Positions 8,499-17,820 of a stretch of DNA of 64,000 nt are shown here, piece after piece; the stretch's first letter is position 1, and each line of letters opens with the position of its first letter. The DNA lies in NCBI RefSeq assembly GCF_030160115.1, contig NZ_BSNS01000004.1, positions 62,001-126,000 of the forward strand, given 5' to 3'. A program made the position numbers and the translations under genes. Source of the stretch: Devosia nitrariae (GTDB lineage: Bacteria > Pseudomonadota > Alphaproteobacteria > Rhizobiales > Devosiaceae). The notes beneath the pieces are model-generated. The model was not told where the DNA came from, made no database searches, and saw nothing but the letters and a program-made list of their open reading frames with translations.

Positions 8499-9797
8499 AT
8501 GAATATGAGATTCGCCTTCGGCGCGGCTTTGGCAGGCACGATGATCCTGTCGATGGCGCCGGCACAGGCACAGGACGAGCCCATCAAGGTCGGCATCCTG
8601 CATTCGCTCTCGGGCACGATGGCCATTTCCGAAACCACGCTCAAGGACACCATGCTGTTCCTCATCGAGCAGCAGAACGCCAAGGGGGGCCTGCTTGGCC
8701 GCCAGATCGAGCCAGTCGTGGTCGACATCGCCTCCGATTGGCCGCTCGCCGCCGAAAAGGCCCGCGAGTTGCTGACCGTCAACGAAGTCGACGCGGTCTT
8801 CGGTTGCTGGACGTCGGTCTGCCGTAAATCGGTTCTGCCGGTTTTCGAGGAACTGAACGGCCTGCTGTTCTATCCCGTGCAATACGAGGGCGAGGAAAGC
8901 CAGCGCAACGTCTTCTATACCGGCGCCTCTCCCAACCAGCAGGCCATCCCCGCCGTCGACTATCTGGCGGAAGAAGAGGGTGTCGAGCGCTGGGTGCTCG
9001 CCGGCACCGACTACGTGTATCCGCAGACCACCAACAAGATCCTAGAGCAATACCTGCTCGACCATGGTGTCGCGCCCGAAGACATCATGATCAACTACAC
9101 ACCCTTCGGGCACTCCGACTGGCAGACCATCGTCGCCGAGATCAAAGTCTTCGGGTCGGAAGGCAAGAAGACCGCGGTTGTCTCGACCATCAATGGCGAC
9201 GCGAACGTCCCCTTCTACCGTGAGCTCGCGAACCAAGGCATCGCTGCCGAGCACATCCCCGTCGTCGCCTTCTCGGTCGGCGAGGAGGAGCTCTCCGGCT
9301 TCGATACCAGCCCGCTCGTCGGTCACCTGGCTGCCTGGAACTACTTCATGTCGGTCGAAACTCCCGAGAATGAGGAGTTCATCACGGCCTGGCACGAATT
9401 CATCGGCAACGAGGACCGCGTGACCAACGACCCGATGGAGGCTCACTACATCGGCTTCAATCTCTGGGTGAAGGCCGTGGAAGCCGCCGGCGCCACCGAT
9501 GCGGACGCCGTGATCGATTCGATTGTCGGCCTCGAGACGCCGAACCTCACCGGCGGCATCGCCAAGATGCTCCCCAACCACCATGTCACCAAGCCCGTCC
9601 TCATCGGCGAGATCCAGGACGATGGCCAGTTCTTCGTGGTGTGGGAAACCGAGGATCTCGTTCCTGGCGACGCCTGGTCCGACTTTCTGCCGGAGTCTGC
9701 CATGCTCGAAGCCGATTGGACCGCTCCGATCAACTGCGGCAACTACAATACGCAGTCGCAGACCTGCGGCGGCTCGACGGTGGCTGCGGCCAACTGA
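8499..9797 (+). CDS. urtA: Urea ABC transporter substrate-binding protein
   Basis: A 432-residue periplasmic binding protein of the urea/amide family. A signal peptide (MNMRFAFGAALAGTMILS to about residue 25, ending APAQAQ) is followed by IKVGILHSLSGTMAISE, and then by the UrtA-specific FGCWTSVCRKSVLPVFEE and LLFYPVQYEGEE segments. The C-terminal region GNYNTQSQTCGG is also typical. The ATG at 8499 gives a proper signal peptide; the frame is open 120 bp further upstream, but that adds non-hydrophobic residues. It captures urea in the periplasm and delivers it to UrtB/UrtC. First gene of urtABCDE; 68 bp before urtB. Confidence 0.97.
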   Translation: MNMRFAFGAALAGTMILSMAPAQAQDEPIKVGILHSLSGTMAISETTLKDTMLFLIEQQNAKGGLLGRQIEPVVVDIASDWPLAAEKARELLTVNEVDAVFGCWTSVCRKSVLPVFEELNGLLFYPVQYEGEESQRNVFYTGASPNQQAIPAVDYLAEEEGVERWVLAGTDYVYPQTTNKILEQYLLDHGVAPEDIMINYTPFGHSDWQTIVAEIKVFGSEGKKTAVVSTINGDANVPFYRELANQGIAAEHIPVVAFSVGEEELSGFDTSPLVGHLAAWNYFMSVETPENEEFITAWHEFIGNEDRVTNDPMEAHYIGFNLWVKAVEAAGATDADAVIDSIVGLETPNLTGGIAKMLPNHHVTKPVLIGEIQDDGQFFVVWETEDLVPGDAWSDFLPESAMLEADWTAPINCGNYNTQSQTCGGSTVAAAN

Positions 9798-9865
9798 GCC
9801 GGCCCCGACGACACCCCGGGGGCGGTAGCCCGCCCCCGATCTCCCCTTCCGGACAGTCAGAACCG

Positions 9866-11476
9866 ATGCGCCCTATCCGTTCGCTCCGCCTGCTCTTCGC
9901 CCTGGTCGGCCTGTCGCTTACGCTTCTTGCAGGCGTCGCCCGTGCACAGGACGTGCCGGGCCTCATTGAGGCCATGGGCGAGGCGAACCTGCGCGAGCTC
10001 GGCGGCATCGTCGAGGAACTCGCGGCAACCGGCGACAGCACCGTTGCCCCCGCCCTCGAAGCACTAGCCGACGGCGACCTCTACGTCGATGAAGCGGACG
10101 GTCGCGTCGTCATCGTCACCCGCAACCGCATGTACGATCCGGTGACGCAAACCGAGATCGGCCCAGCGGGCGATGCCGATCTCTCGCGCATCCGCATCAA
10201 CAACAGCCTGCGCCGCGACGTCGCTGCAGCTCTCGGGTCTCTGACATTGATGAGCGACGATCCGACCGTGCGCCTCTCGGCCGCCCGCTCGATGCGCGCC
10301 AATCCGACCGAGGAGAACCTCATTCTCCTCGACGAGGCACTTGCCGCCGAAACCAACCCTTCGGTTCGCGGCGCCATGGAAACCGCCCGAGCCGTCACCA
10401 TCCTTGCACTCGACGACACCAGCCTCGAAGAAAAGCGCGCGGCCGTCCCGGTGGTTGCCCGCAATGCCGGGCGCGAAGCCATCACCATTCTCAACGCCGC
10501 TCTCGGCTCGGCTCCCGAGGAACTCGCAACCGACATCCGCTCGGCAATTGCCGGTCTCGAGCAGGAGCGCGCCATCTGGGCCGCCCTGCAGAATGTCTGG
10601 TTCGGCGTCTCATTGGGCTCCGTGCTGCTGCTGGCTGCCATCGGCCTTGCCATCACTTTCGGGGTCATGGGCGTCATCAACATGGCCCATGGCGAGATGG
10701 TGATGCTGGGCGCCTACACCACCTTCGTCGTGCAGGACGTCATCCGCCGCAATGCGCCCGAGCTTTTCGACTATTCGCTGGCGATCGCTCTGCCATTGGC
10801 CTTTCTCATCACCGCCCTCGTCGGCATCGCCATCGAGCGCGGCATCATTCGCTGGCTCTATGGCCGCGCGCTCGAAACGCTGCTGGCGACCTGGGGCCTG
10901 TCGCTGATCCTCCAGCAGACCGTGCGCTCGATCTTTGGGCCAACCAATCGCCAGGTCGGCAATCCGAGCTGGATGTCGGGCTCGTTCGAGTTCTACGGCC
11001 TTTCCCTCACCTGGAACCGCTTCTGGATCGTCATCTTCGCCATTGCCGTCTTTACGGCGCTTCTCGTCGTCCTCAACCGCACGGCACTGGGCCTGCAGAT
11101 GCGCGCGGTGACGCAGAACCGCCGCATGGCCTCGGCCATGGGCATCCGCACCCCCTTCGTCGACGCCATGACCTTCGGTCTCGGCTCGGGCATTGCCGGG
11201 CTTGCAGGCGTGGCGCTGAGCCAGATCGACAACGTCTCGCCCAATCTCGGCCAGGGCTACATCATCGACAGCTTCATGGTCGTCGTCTTCGGCGGCGTCG
11301 GCAATCTCTGGGGCACGCTGGTTGGTGCGCTGACTCTCGGCGTCGCCAACAAGTTCCTCGAGCCCTATGCCGGCGCGGTGCTGGGCAAGATCCTCATCCT
11401 CGTCCTCATCATCCTCTTCATCCAGCGGCGCCCGCGGGGGTTGTTCGCGCTGAAAGGAAGGGCGGTGGAGTCATGA
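9866..11476 (+). CDS. urtB: Urea ABC transporter permease UrtB
   Basis: A 536-residue permease of the branched-chain amino acid/urea (LivH-like) family. As usual for UrtB it has a secreted N-terminal extension: a signal peptide (about 1-26) and a helical, repeat-like periplasmic domain to about residue 230. The membrane domain follows (GLAITFGVMGVINMAHGEMV, a LivH hallmark, then RAVTQNRRMASAMGI and FGGVGNLWGTLVGAL). With UrtC it forms the inner-membrane channel of the urea importer. The ATG at 9866 was picked because it begins the signal peptide. A palindromic repeat separates it from urtC. Confidence 0.96.
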   Translation: MRPIRSLRLLFALVGLSLTLLAGVARAQDVPGLIEAMGEANLRELGGIVEELAATGDSTVAPALEALADGDLYVDEADGRVVIVTRNRMYDPVTQTEIGPAGDADLSRIRINNSLRRDVAAALGSLTLMSDDPTVRLSAARSMRANPTEENLILLDEALAAETNPSVRGAMETARAVTILALDDTSLEEKRAAVPVVARNAGREAITILNAALGSAPEELATDIRSAIAGLEQERAIWAALQNVWFGVSLGSVLLLAAIGLAITFGVMGVINMAHGEMVMLGAYTTFVVQDVIRRNAPELFDYSLAIALPLAFLITALVGIAIERGIIRWLYGRALETLLATWGLSLILQQTVRSIFGPTNRQVGNPSWMSGSFEFYGLSLTWNRFWIVIFAIAVFTALLVVLNRTALGLQMRAVTQNRRMASAMGIRTPFVDAMTFGLGSGIAGLAGVALSQIDNVSPNLGQGYIIDSFMVVVFGGVGNLWGTLVGALTLGVANKFLEPYAGAVLGKILILVLIILFIQRRPRGLFALKGRAVES

Positions 11477-11490
11477 GTTCGGTGAAGAAA

Positions 11491-11606
11491 CCCCTCACCC
11501 GGCGCTGCGCGCCGACCTCTCCCCAAATGGGCGAGGTGAGCATCATGCTCGTCCAAGCGCGGAGCCAATCCCCTCGCCCCTCCGGGGAGAGGGTTAGGGT
11601 GAGGGG
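11491..11606. repeat. Inverted intergenic repeat between urtB and urtC
   Basis: The outer arms CCCCTCACCC (11491-11500) and GGGTGAGGGG (11597-11606) are exact complements. Inner arms CTCTCCCC (11517-11524) and GGGGAGAG (11584-11591) nest within them. It fills the 169-bp urtB-urtC gap. It resembles the small palindromic repeats dispersed in alphaproteobacterial genomes and could fold in the operon mRNA. Confidence 0.75.
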
Positions 11607-11645
11607 CTTCTACTTTGACACCCTCACATCCGAAGGCGTGCGAGC

Positions 11646-12851
11646 ATGATCACCCAAGCGCTCCTACGCGCCCTCGACAAAAAGGCCCTCTGGCTGGTTG
11701 CAATCCTTGTCGCGCTCGCCATCGCTGTGCCCGCGGCCAACCTCATGATCCCCCCGGGCCAGCCGGGTCATGTGCCGATCTATGTCGTCACCTTGTTCGG
11801 CAAGTACCTGACCTACGCCATGCTGGCGCTCGCCCTCGACCTCGTCTGGGGATATTGCGGCATCCTCTCGCTCGGGCACGGCGCATTCTTCGCTCTCGGT
11901 GGCTACGCCATGGGCATGTATCTGATGCGCCAGATCGGCGACCGCGGCGTCTATGCGAACCCGGTCCTCCCCGACTTCATGGTGTTCCTCAACTGGAAGG
12001 AGTTGCCCTGGTACTGGATGGGCTTCGACCAGTTCTGGTTCGCCGCCCTTATGATCGTCCTGGTGCCCGGCCTCCTCGCCTTCGTCTTCGGCTTCTTCGC
12101 CTTCCGCAGCCGTGTCACCGGCGTCTATCTCTCGATCATCACCCAGGCGATGACCTTCGCCCTGCTGCTCGCCTTCTTTCGCAACGACATGGGCTTTGGC
12201 GGCAACAACGGTCTGACTGACTTCAAGGACATCCTCGGCCAGCCGGTACAGGCGGCGACCACCCGCGGCGCGCTCTTTGCAGCGACCGCCGTGGCGCTTG
12301 CCCTTTCCGTCTTCGTCTGCTCGATGATCGTCAACAGCAAGCTTGGCAAGGTGATGATCGCGGTGCGCGACGCCGAGAGCCGTACCCGCTTCCTCGGCTA
12401 TCGGGTGGAGTATGTGAAGCTCTTCGCTTTCACCGTTTCCGCCGTCATGGCGGGCGTTGCCGGTGCGCTTTACGTCCCTCAGGTCGGCATCATCAATCCG
12501 GGCGAGTTCGAGCCGGCCAATTCCATCGAAATTGTCATCTGGACCGCCGTCGGCGGGCGCGGCACCATCGTCGGGCCGATCATCGGCGCCGTCGTCGTCA
12601 ACATGGGCAAGTCCTACTTCACCGGCGCCTTGCCCGAGTTCTGGCTCTATGCGCTAGGCGCCCTCTTCGTCTTCGTCACCCTCTTTCTGCCCAAAGGGAT
12701 CGTCGGCCTCCTCGGCCAGTGGCGCGCCGTGAGCCGCCGACACGAGCCTGCACGGCCCGCCGCCGGCGAAGCCCAGGCGTCCGACGCCGAAGAGCGCGGC
12801 GAGGATCCGACGACGCTGATCGGCGACCCCCAGCCCAAGCCCGCGGAGTAG
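11646..12851 (+). CDS. urtC: Urea ABC transporter permease UrtC
   Basis: A 401-residue LivM-like permease with about ten membrane helices. Diagnostic parts are LDLVWGYCGILSLGHGAFFALGG, IAVRDAESRTRFLGYRVEYVKLFAF and VIWTAVGGRGTIVGPIIGAV (the sequence is listed in segments). A hydrophilic C-terminal tail of about 45 residues (RHEPARPAAGEAQASDAEE) is typical of UrtC length variation. It pairs with UrtB in the urea importer. The urtD start follows its stop by 3 nt, so these genes are co-translated. An alternative start in another frame was rejected. Confidence 0.96.
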   Translation: MITQALLRALDKKALWLVAILVALAIAVPAANLMIPPGQPGHVPIYVVTLFGKYLTYAMLALALDLVWGYCGILSLGHGAFFALGGYAMGMYLMRQIGDRGVYANPVLPDFMVFLNWKELPWYWMGFDQFWFAALMIVLVPGLLAFVFGFFAFRSRVTGVYLSIITQAMTFALLLAFFRNDMGFGGNNGLTDFKDILGQPVQAATTRGALFAATAVALALSVFVCSMIVNSKLGKVMIAVRDAESRTRFLGYRVEYVKLFAFTVSAVMAGVAGALYVPQVGIINPGEFEPANSIEIVIWTAVGGRGTIVGPIIGAVVVNMGKSYFTGALPEFWLYALGALFVFVTLFLPKGIVGLLGQWRAVSRRHEPARPAAGEAQASDAEERGEDPTTLIGDPQPKPAE

Positions 12852-12854
12852 GCG

Positions 12855-13604
12855 ATGATCAACGCCCAGGACACCATGCTCTACCTCGACGGGGTGTCGG
12901 TCGCCTTTGACGGCTTCAAGGCCCTCAACAATCTCTCGATCATCGTGCGCCCGGCCGAGATGTTGGCCATCATCGGCCCGAACGGCGCCGGCAAGACGAC
13001 AATGATGGACATTATTACCGGCAAGACACGGCCCGACGCGGGCGAGGTCTATTTCGACGGACGCACGGACCTGACGAGACTCGACGAGGCGGCGATCGCC
13101 AACCTCGGCATCGGCCGCAAATTCCAGAAGCCGACCGTGTTCGAAAGCCAGACTGTCTGGGACAATTTGGAAATGGCCCTGAAGAAGCCGCGCGGCATCG
13201 TGAGGACCCTTTTCTATGTGGCAGGCGACGAGGACATCGCCCGTATCGAGGAGATCCTGGAGACCGTGCGGCTGACCGACCGCAAGGAGGATCTGGCTGC
13301 CGATCTTTCCCATGGCCAGAAGCAGTGGCTTGAGATCGGCATGCTCCTCGCCCAGGACCCCAAGCTCCTGCTGGTCGACGAACCGGTCGCGGGCATGACC
13401 GATGCCGAGACCGGCGAGACTGCGAGGCTGTTGACCGAAATCGCACGAACCCGCTCGGTCGTCGTCGTCGAGCACGACATGAGCTTCGTGCGGGACCTCG
13501 CCACCCGCGTCGTCTGTCTCGCCGAAGGCTCGGTGCTCGCTGAAGGGTCGCTCGAGCAGGTCAGCGCTAATCCCATCGTGATCGAACGGTATCTCGGGAG
13601 GTGA
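12855..13604 (+). CDS. urtD: Urea ABC transporter ATP-binding protein UrtD
   Basis: A 249-residue ATPase subunit of the LivG type. The Walker A is GPNGAGKTT (about residues 36-44), the signature motif is LSHGQKQWLEIGMLLAQDP, and Walker B is LLLVDEPVAG. The signature LSHGQKQ in place of LSGGQ is the usual form in UrtD. It powers urea uptake together with UrtE. It follows urtC directly; the downstream 226 bp before urtE contain a long inverted repeat. Confidence 0.96.
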   Translation: MINAQDTMLYLDGVSVAFDGFKALNNLSIIVRPAEMLAIIGPNGAGKTTMMDIITGKTRPDAGEVYFDGRTDLTRLDEAAIANLGIGRKFQKPTVFESQTVWDNLEMALKKPRGIVRTLFYVAGDEDIARIEEILETVRLTDRKEDLAADLSHGQKQWLEIGMLLAQDPKLLLVDEPVAGMTDAETGETARLLTEIARTRSVVVVEHDMSFVRDLATRVVCLAEGSVLAEGSLEQVSANPIVIERYLGR

Positions 13605-13640
13605 GTATGTCGCGATTCAGCACGGAAGGCTCAGCCGGCA

Positions 13641-13804
13641 TCTCCCTCCCCCTTGTGGGGAGGGTGGCCCGCGAAGCGGGTCGGGTGGGGGTATCTCGCG
13701 GCAGGAGCTGCAGCATCGAGTCTACGGCGGCGTACCCCCACCCAGCTTCGCTAGGAGCCATACGGCCCCAAGCTGCGCTACCCTCCCCACAAGGGGGAGG
13801 GAGA
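13641..13804. repeat. Long inverted repeat between urtD and urtE
   Basis: The 25-bp arms at 13641-13665 and 13780-13804 are perfect reverse complements (beginning TCTCCCTCCC and ACCCTCCCCA). Inner imperfect complementarity (GGTGGGGGTA near 13685 against TACCCCCACC near 13735) extends the cruciform. It is a mobile-repeat-like palindromic element sitting inside the urt operon. Confidence 0.8.
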
Positions 13805-13830
13805 CGGTGTCGTGCCCTTGGAGGGATCTC

Positions 13831-14535
13831 ATGACCACCGCCCTTTCCGTCAACGCCATCGACCTCCATTACGGTGCCGCCCAGGCGCTCAAGGCAGTTT
13901 CCATCGACTGCCAGCCCGGCCGCATCACCGCCGTGCTGGGCCGCAACGGCGTCGGCAAATCCTCGACGCTGCGCGCGATCACCGGCATCAACCAAATATC
14001 GGCCGGCTCCATCGTCTTCGGCGAGCAGACGCTGCGGAAACTGCCGCCCTACCGCCGGGCCCGCATGGGCCTCGGCTATGTGCCGCAGGGCCGCGAAATC
14101 TTTCCGCTCCTGACCGTCCGAGAAAACCTCGAAACCGGCTATGCCGGCTTGCCGCGCCGCGACCGCAACATTCCCGGCTATATCTTCGAGCTATTCCCGG
14201 TCTTGAAGTCGATGCTCGCCCGCCGGGGCGGCGACCTCTCCGGCGGTCAGCAACAGCAATTGGCGATCGGGCGGGCATTGGTCGCGCGTCCTCGGGTGCT
14301 GGTCCTCGACGAGCCCACGGAAGGCATCCAGCCCTCGATCATCAAGGACATCGGCCGGGCGCTACAGTTCCTGCGCGACGAAAAGGAGATGACCATTCTC
14401 CTCGTCGAGCAATTTCTCGATTTCTGTCGAGAGATCGCCGACGACATCTATGTCATGGACCGGGGCGAAGTCCGCCATTCGGGGCCGGCGAGCGACCTCG
14501 ACCTGCCCGAGGTGCGCCGGCACCTCGTCGTCTAA
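13831..14535 (+). CDS. urtE: Urea ABC transporter ATP-binding protein UrtE
   Basis: A 234-residue ATPase of the LivF type. Walker A is GRNGVGKSS, the signature is LSGGQQQQLAIGRALV, Walker B is VLVLDEPTEGIQPSI, and the H-loop region contains ILLVEQFLDFC. GYVPQGREIFPLLTVRENL is the typical Q-loop segment. With UrtD it energises the urea importer. Start ATG 13831, with GGAGGG upstream. Last gene of the urt set; a rhizobial-type palindrome follows. Confidence 0.96.
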   Translation: MTTALSVNAIDLHYGAAQALKAVSIDCQPGRITAVLGRNGVGKSSTLRAITGINQISAGSIVFGEQTLRKLPPYRRARMGLGYVPQGREIFPLLTVRENLETGYAGLPRRDRNIPGYIFELFPVLKSMLARRGGDLSGGQQQQLAIGRALVARPRVLVLDEPTEGIQPSIIKDIGRALQFLRDEKEMTILLVEQFLDFCREIADDIYVMDRGEVRHSGPASDLDLPEVRRHLVV

Positions 14536-14614
14536 AGCGCGATGTGAAAGCAACCGGCTCTTCGTGAAAAAAATGAGACGCGCGTGATTGGACTCGATCA
14601 AACCACATCGCGCT
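14536..14614. repeat. Rhizobial-type palindromic repeat after urtE
   Basis: The arms AGCGCGATGTG (14536-14546) and CACATCGCGCT (14604-14614) are exact complements around a 57-nt interior. It begins immediately after the urtE stop. It belongs with similar elements at 21823 and 40590 (shared GCGCG...TGAT(T)...ATCAAA core) and may act as an mRNA 3' end or a transcription boundary. Confidence 0.6.
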
Positions 14615-14671
14615 CCAACGAAAACGCCCGGCACTGGGCCGGGCGCAAGCATCCAGGGGAGGGACGCTATC

Positions 14672-15007
14672 CTATTCCATCACCAGACCCGCATCGATGC
14701 AGGCCTGCAGATCGATCGTCTCGAGATCGATCGTGGGGGTTTCAGCCTGGGCCATGCCGCTGGCTTCGACTTCGTCCTCGACTGCATCGTCGCCCGAGTC
14801 CTCGAGCTCCGCGTCGCCTGCCGACTCGTCTGTGGACTCCGATTCGGTACCGGCAGCGGTCTTGAGTTCGTCGCATTGCTGCTGGACGAGCGGAAGCTCG
14901 TCCTCGGGAATGGTCATGCCATTGATCATCGACTGAGCATACACCGGTCCGGAAAAGGCCAGCGCAGCGGCGAGGGCAATCGTTGACGCAAGTGGTTTCA
15001 ATTGCAT
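14672..15007 (-). CDS. Small acidic secreted protein, unknown function
   Basis: A 111-residue protein with a clear signal peptide (MQLKPLASTIALAAALAFSG, cleavage near VYAQ). A short mature domain with two cysteines (QQQCDELKTAA and DLQACIDAG) flanks a strongly acidic, low-complexity centre (residues about 52-90, rich in E, D, S). The ATG at 15007 is chosen because it starts the signal peptide; the frame opens further upstream. It lies antisense between urtE and ureD. I do not recognise the family. It resembles, in general character only, the acidic secreted protein at 17821-18507. Confidence 0.65.
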   Translation of the reverse strand: MQLKPLASTIALAAALAFSGPVYAQSMINGMTIPEDELPLVQQQCDELKTAAGTESESTDESAGDAELEDSGDDAVEDEVEASGMAQAETPTIDLETIDLQACIDAGLVME

Positions 15008-15143
15008 CTCTATTTCCTCTCGATTTAACTTTCTTGGCGAGCAGGTGCTCGGTTGGTGTAACGCTGCTGTCAAATAATTGTTGCGTCCCACGCGGATATC
15101 CCGCCGATCACGTTTATTTTCCTGCCTCAAGAAGAACCGGTTC

Positions 15144-15983
15144 ATGTTTTCGATGACGGCCGAGCCGACAAACCCACCAGCGCGCCTGCAACGTGCGCAG
15201 GGCGTCGGCCGCATCGTCGTCGCCGACCGTGAGGGCCGAACGATGCTGCGCACCCTCTACCAGGAGGGATGCAGCAAGATCCGCCTGCCCAATACCCATT
15301 CGCCGGCCATCGAAGCCGTCCTCATCAACACCGCCGGAGGGCTCACCGGCGGTGACAATCTGCGCTGGCAGGCGGAGGCGGCGGCCGGTGCCAGGCTCGT
15401 CCTCACCACCCAGGCCTGCGAGCGCATCTACCGCACGACAGGCCCTGCCGCCCGCGTCGAGACGCACCTTTGCGCCGGTCCCGGCGCCCATATCGATTGG
15501 CTGCCGCAGGAAACGATCCTGTTCGAAGATTCGTATCTCGACCGCAGCATGAAGATCGATGTCGAAGACGGCGCGACGTTTACCGGCATCGAGGCGGTGC
15601 TGCTCGGCCGCGACGCCATGGGCGAGGAGGCGCGCTATGCCCGCTTCGCCGACAACTGGCGCATCCGGCGCAATGGTCGCCTGATCCACGCCGAGGCGAC
15701 GCGGCTGACCGGCGAGCCCCGGTTCGAGCGGGATGCCATCTCGCTGCTCGCCGGTGCCCGCGCCTTCGCCAGCCTCGTCCATATCGGCCCAGATGCAGAA
15801 CGGCACCTGGCGGCGATCCGGCCGCGGATTGCCGACGATCCGCGCGTGGCCGCCAGCGCCGAAGGCGAGCGTCTCGTCATACGAGCCATGGCGCAAAGCG
15901 GACTTGCCTTGCGCCGATTGATCGTTCCAATAGTTGCCGACCTTTCCGGTGCGGGAAGCCTTCCCCGCCTGTGGCACAGCTGA
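15144..15983 (+). CDS. ureD: Urease accessory protein UreD (UreH)
   Basis: A 279-residue UreD. Recognised by [27 protein letters not shown] in the N-terminal third (the TAGGLTGGD hallmark), TQACERIYR, and [14 protein letters not shown]. UreD is the scaffold that binds apo-urease and, with UreF and UreG, delivers nickel and CO2 to the UreC active site. Start ATG 15144; ATG 15153 is a close alternative. First gene of ureD-A-J-B; ureA starts 31 bp after its stop. Confidence 0.95.
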   Translation: MFSMTAEPTNPPARLQRAQGVGRIVVADREGRTMLRTLYQEGCSKIRLPNTHSPAIEAVLINTAGGLTGGDNLRWQAEAAAGARLVLTTQACERIYRTTGPAARVETHLCAGPGAHIDWLPQETILFEDSYLDRSMKIDVEDGATFTGIEAVLLGRDAMGEEARYARFADNWRIRRNGRLIHAEATRLTGEPRFERDAISLLAGARAFASLVHIGPDAERHLAAIRPRIADDPRVAASAEGERLVIRAMAQSGLALRRLIVPIVADLSGAGSLPRLWHS

Positions 15984-16014
15984 CTCCGAGAGAACCGCCC
16001 CAAGAGAACCGCCA

Positions 16015-16317
16015 ATGAACCTGACCCCGCGCGAAAGAGACAAGCTCTTGATCTCCATGGCTGCCGTGGTGGCGCGCAAGCGCCTCGAGCGCGGCGTCAA
16101 GCTCAACCACCCGGAGGCAATCGCGCTCATCACCGATTTCGTCGTCGAGGGGGCCCGCGATGGCCGCTCCGTAGCCGACCTGATGGAGGCGGGCGCCCAT
16201 GTCGTTGCCCGCGATCAGGTCATGGAAGGCATTGCCGAGATGATCCATGACGTTCAGGTGGAAGCCACCTTCCCTGACGGCACGAAGCTCGTCACCGTTC
16301 ACCAGCCGATCCGCTGA
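16015..16317 (+). CDS. ureA: Urease gamma subunit
   Basis: A 100-residue gamma subunit, exactly the usual family length. [42 protein letters not shown] and [18 protein letters not shown] are diagnostic. It assembles with UreB and UreC into the cytoplasmic urease that hydrolyses urea to ammonia and carbamate. It lies between ureD and ureJ. Confidence 0.98.
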   Translation: MNLTPRERDKLLISMAAVVARKRLERGVKLNHPEAIALITDFVVEGARDGRSVADLMEAGAHVVARDQVMEGIAEMIHDVQVEATFPDGTKLVTVHQPIR

Positions 16318-16354
16318 TCCATCAACCGCCACGAGATCACCAGGAGGAACATCG

Positions 16355-16945
16355 ATGCTCAAGCGCATTCTGATCGCCATTCTCGCCGTCGGCGCCGCCA
16401 CGGCGCCCGCCTTTGCCCATCTCGACCCCATGGCCCACGGCCCGGTAATGGCCGGTTTCACCCATCCGCTTTTCGGGCTCGACCACGTGCTGGTGATGGT
16501 GGCTGTCGGCCTTTGGGCCGCCGTGGCTGGCAGGCGGGCCATCTGGATAGTCCCGGCCGCGTTCGTTGGCGCCATGGCGTTCGGCTTTGCCGCGGCGATC
16601 GCCGGGGTGTCCTTGCCCTTCGTCGAGCCGGTGATCCTCGTTTCGGTGGTCTTCGTCGGTGTCATGGTGGCGCTCGCACTGCCCGTGCCGGCGCCAGCCG
16701 TCGCCGCGATGGTCGCAGTCTTCGCCCTCTTCCACGGCCATGCCCACGGCGGCGAGCTCGGCGCCGCCGGCGCGCTCGAATTCGCGCTAGGCTTTATCGT
16801 CGCCACCGCCGCGCTGCACCTCGTCGGCATCGCGCTCGGCCTCGGCTTCGCGCGCATCCTCGACACCGGCCGCAGCCGCATGGCGATCCAAATTCTCGGC
16901 GGCCTGACGGCGCTTGGCGGCGTCTGGCTCGCCGTCGGCGCGTGA
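16355..16945 (+). CDS. ureJ: HupE/UreJ-family nickel transport protein
   Basis: A 196-residue membrane protein with a signal-like N terminus and about six helices. The family motif [18 protein letters not shown], with its conserved His and Asp, is at about residues 29-46, and a His-rich helix [14 protein letters not shown] lies mid-protein. HupE/UreJ proteins are secondary nickel (or cobalt) permeases. Placement between ureA and ureB points to supplying Ni2+ to urease. Start ATG 16355 is preceded by AGGAGG. Confidence 0.93.
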   Translation: MLKRILIAILAVGAATAPAFAHLDPMAHGPVMAGFTHPLFGLDHVLVMVAVGLWAAVAGRRAIWIVPAAFVGAMAFGFAAAIAGVSLPFVEPVILVSVVFVGVMVALALPVPAPAVAAMVAVFALFHGHAHGGELGAAGALEFALGFIVATAALHLVGIALGLGFARILDTGRSRMAIQILGGLTALGGVWLAVGA

Positions 16946-16967
16946 AGGCCGGTTAGGAGGTGAAGCC

Positions 16968-17273
16968 ATGATACCGGGGGAAGTCCTGCCCAAGCCGGGC
17001 GACATCGAGCTCAACGCAGGCGCCGAGACGCTGACCATCGAGGTCTCCAATACCGGCGATCGACCGATCCAGGTCGGTTCGCACTACCATTTCTACGAGA
17101 CCAATACGGGCCTGCGCTTCGACCGGGAGCGGACCCGCGGCATGCGGCTCGATATTGCCGCCGGCACCGCCGTCCGCTTCGAGCCGGGGCAGACCCGGGA
17201 AGTGACGCTGGTGCCCCTATCGGGCGGGCGCACCGTCTACGGATTTCAGCAAAGGACCATGGGGCCGCTCTGA
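16968..17273 (+). CDS. ureB: Urease beta subunit
   Basis: A 101-residue beta subunit of normal length. [30 protein letters not shown] and the [20 protein letters not shown] segment are hallmarks. It is the second structural subunit of the (UreABC)3 enzyme. ATG 16968 follows AGGAGG. The open frame reaches into ureJ but only this start gives the family N terminus. It is separated from ureC by more than 1.4 kb, which is unusual. Confidence 0.97.
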   Translation: MIPGEVLPKPGDIELNAGAETLTIEVSNTGDRPIQVGSHYHFYETNTGLRFDRERTRGMRLDIAAGTAVRFEPGQTREVTLVPLSGGRTVYGFQQRTMGPL

Positions 17274-17312
17274 CCGGCACTACCGCCGCCCCACCTACCT
17301 CAAAGGGATTTG

Positions 17313-17705
17313 ATGACTATCAAGGAAGACGACTTTAAGACGGGTCTTGCAGCCGTTGTTGACGATCTCCACAAGGCCGGCACCAAGGACGCCGAAGCCA
17401 TGCTGCTGCTCGGGCGCCTCGCCTCGGACCTCTCCGGTCAGATCAAGGCGTCCAACTGGAGCCAGGCCAAGAAGCGCATGAGCCGCGCCGACTACAACAC
17501 GTTGCTCGAAAGCTTTCGCGAGGGTGGCAATACCCACGTTCAGGAAGGCCGCATCAAGCAGGCCTATGCCGTCCAGGCTCTGGCGATGTCGCTCATTGCC
17601 CCGACCTATACCTCACCCGAGATCAAACAAGGCGGCCAGTTGCTCGACGAACTGATCGACCGGACTATCGTCTTCTATAGGCGCTCTCGAAAGAAAGGCG
17701 TCTGA
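17313..17705 (+). CDS. Hypothetical protein in the urease cluster
   Basis: A 130-residue, mostly helical, soluble protein with charged and polar composition (DDFKTGLAAVVDDLHKAGTKDAE, LLESFREGGNTHVQEGRIKQ). No membrane segment, signal peptide, or metal motif is visible. Start ATG 17313 with AAAGGGA upstream; a TTG directly before it is an alternative. It begins 40 bp after ureB on the same strand, so it probably shares the ureDAJB transcript. Family unknown to me. Confidence 0.75.
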   Translation: MTIKEDDFKTGLAAVVDDLHKAGTKDAEAMLLLGRLASDLSGQIKASNWSQAKKRMSRADYNTLLESFREGGNTHVQEGRIKQAYAVQALAMSLIAPTYTSPEIKQGGQLLDELIDRTIVFYRRSRKKGV

Positions 17706-17820
17706 GACGCGGATGAACGGGCTTCCGGCGATCGGTGCGGATTGCGGGACTTTGGACCGCCTGGCGAGGAAGTGGCGGGACGCAGGTGCGTCCCGCCACC
17801 TGTCACTGTCTCAATTCGGG

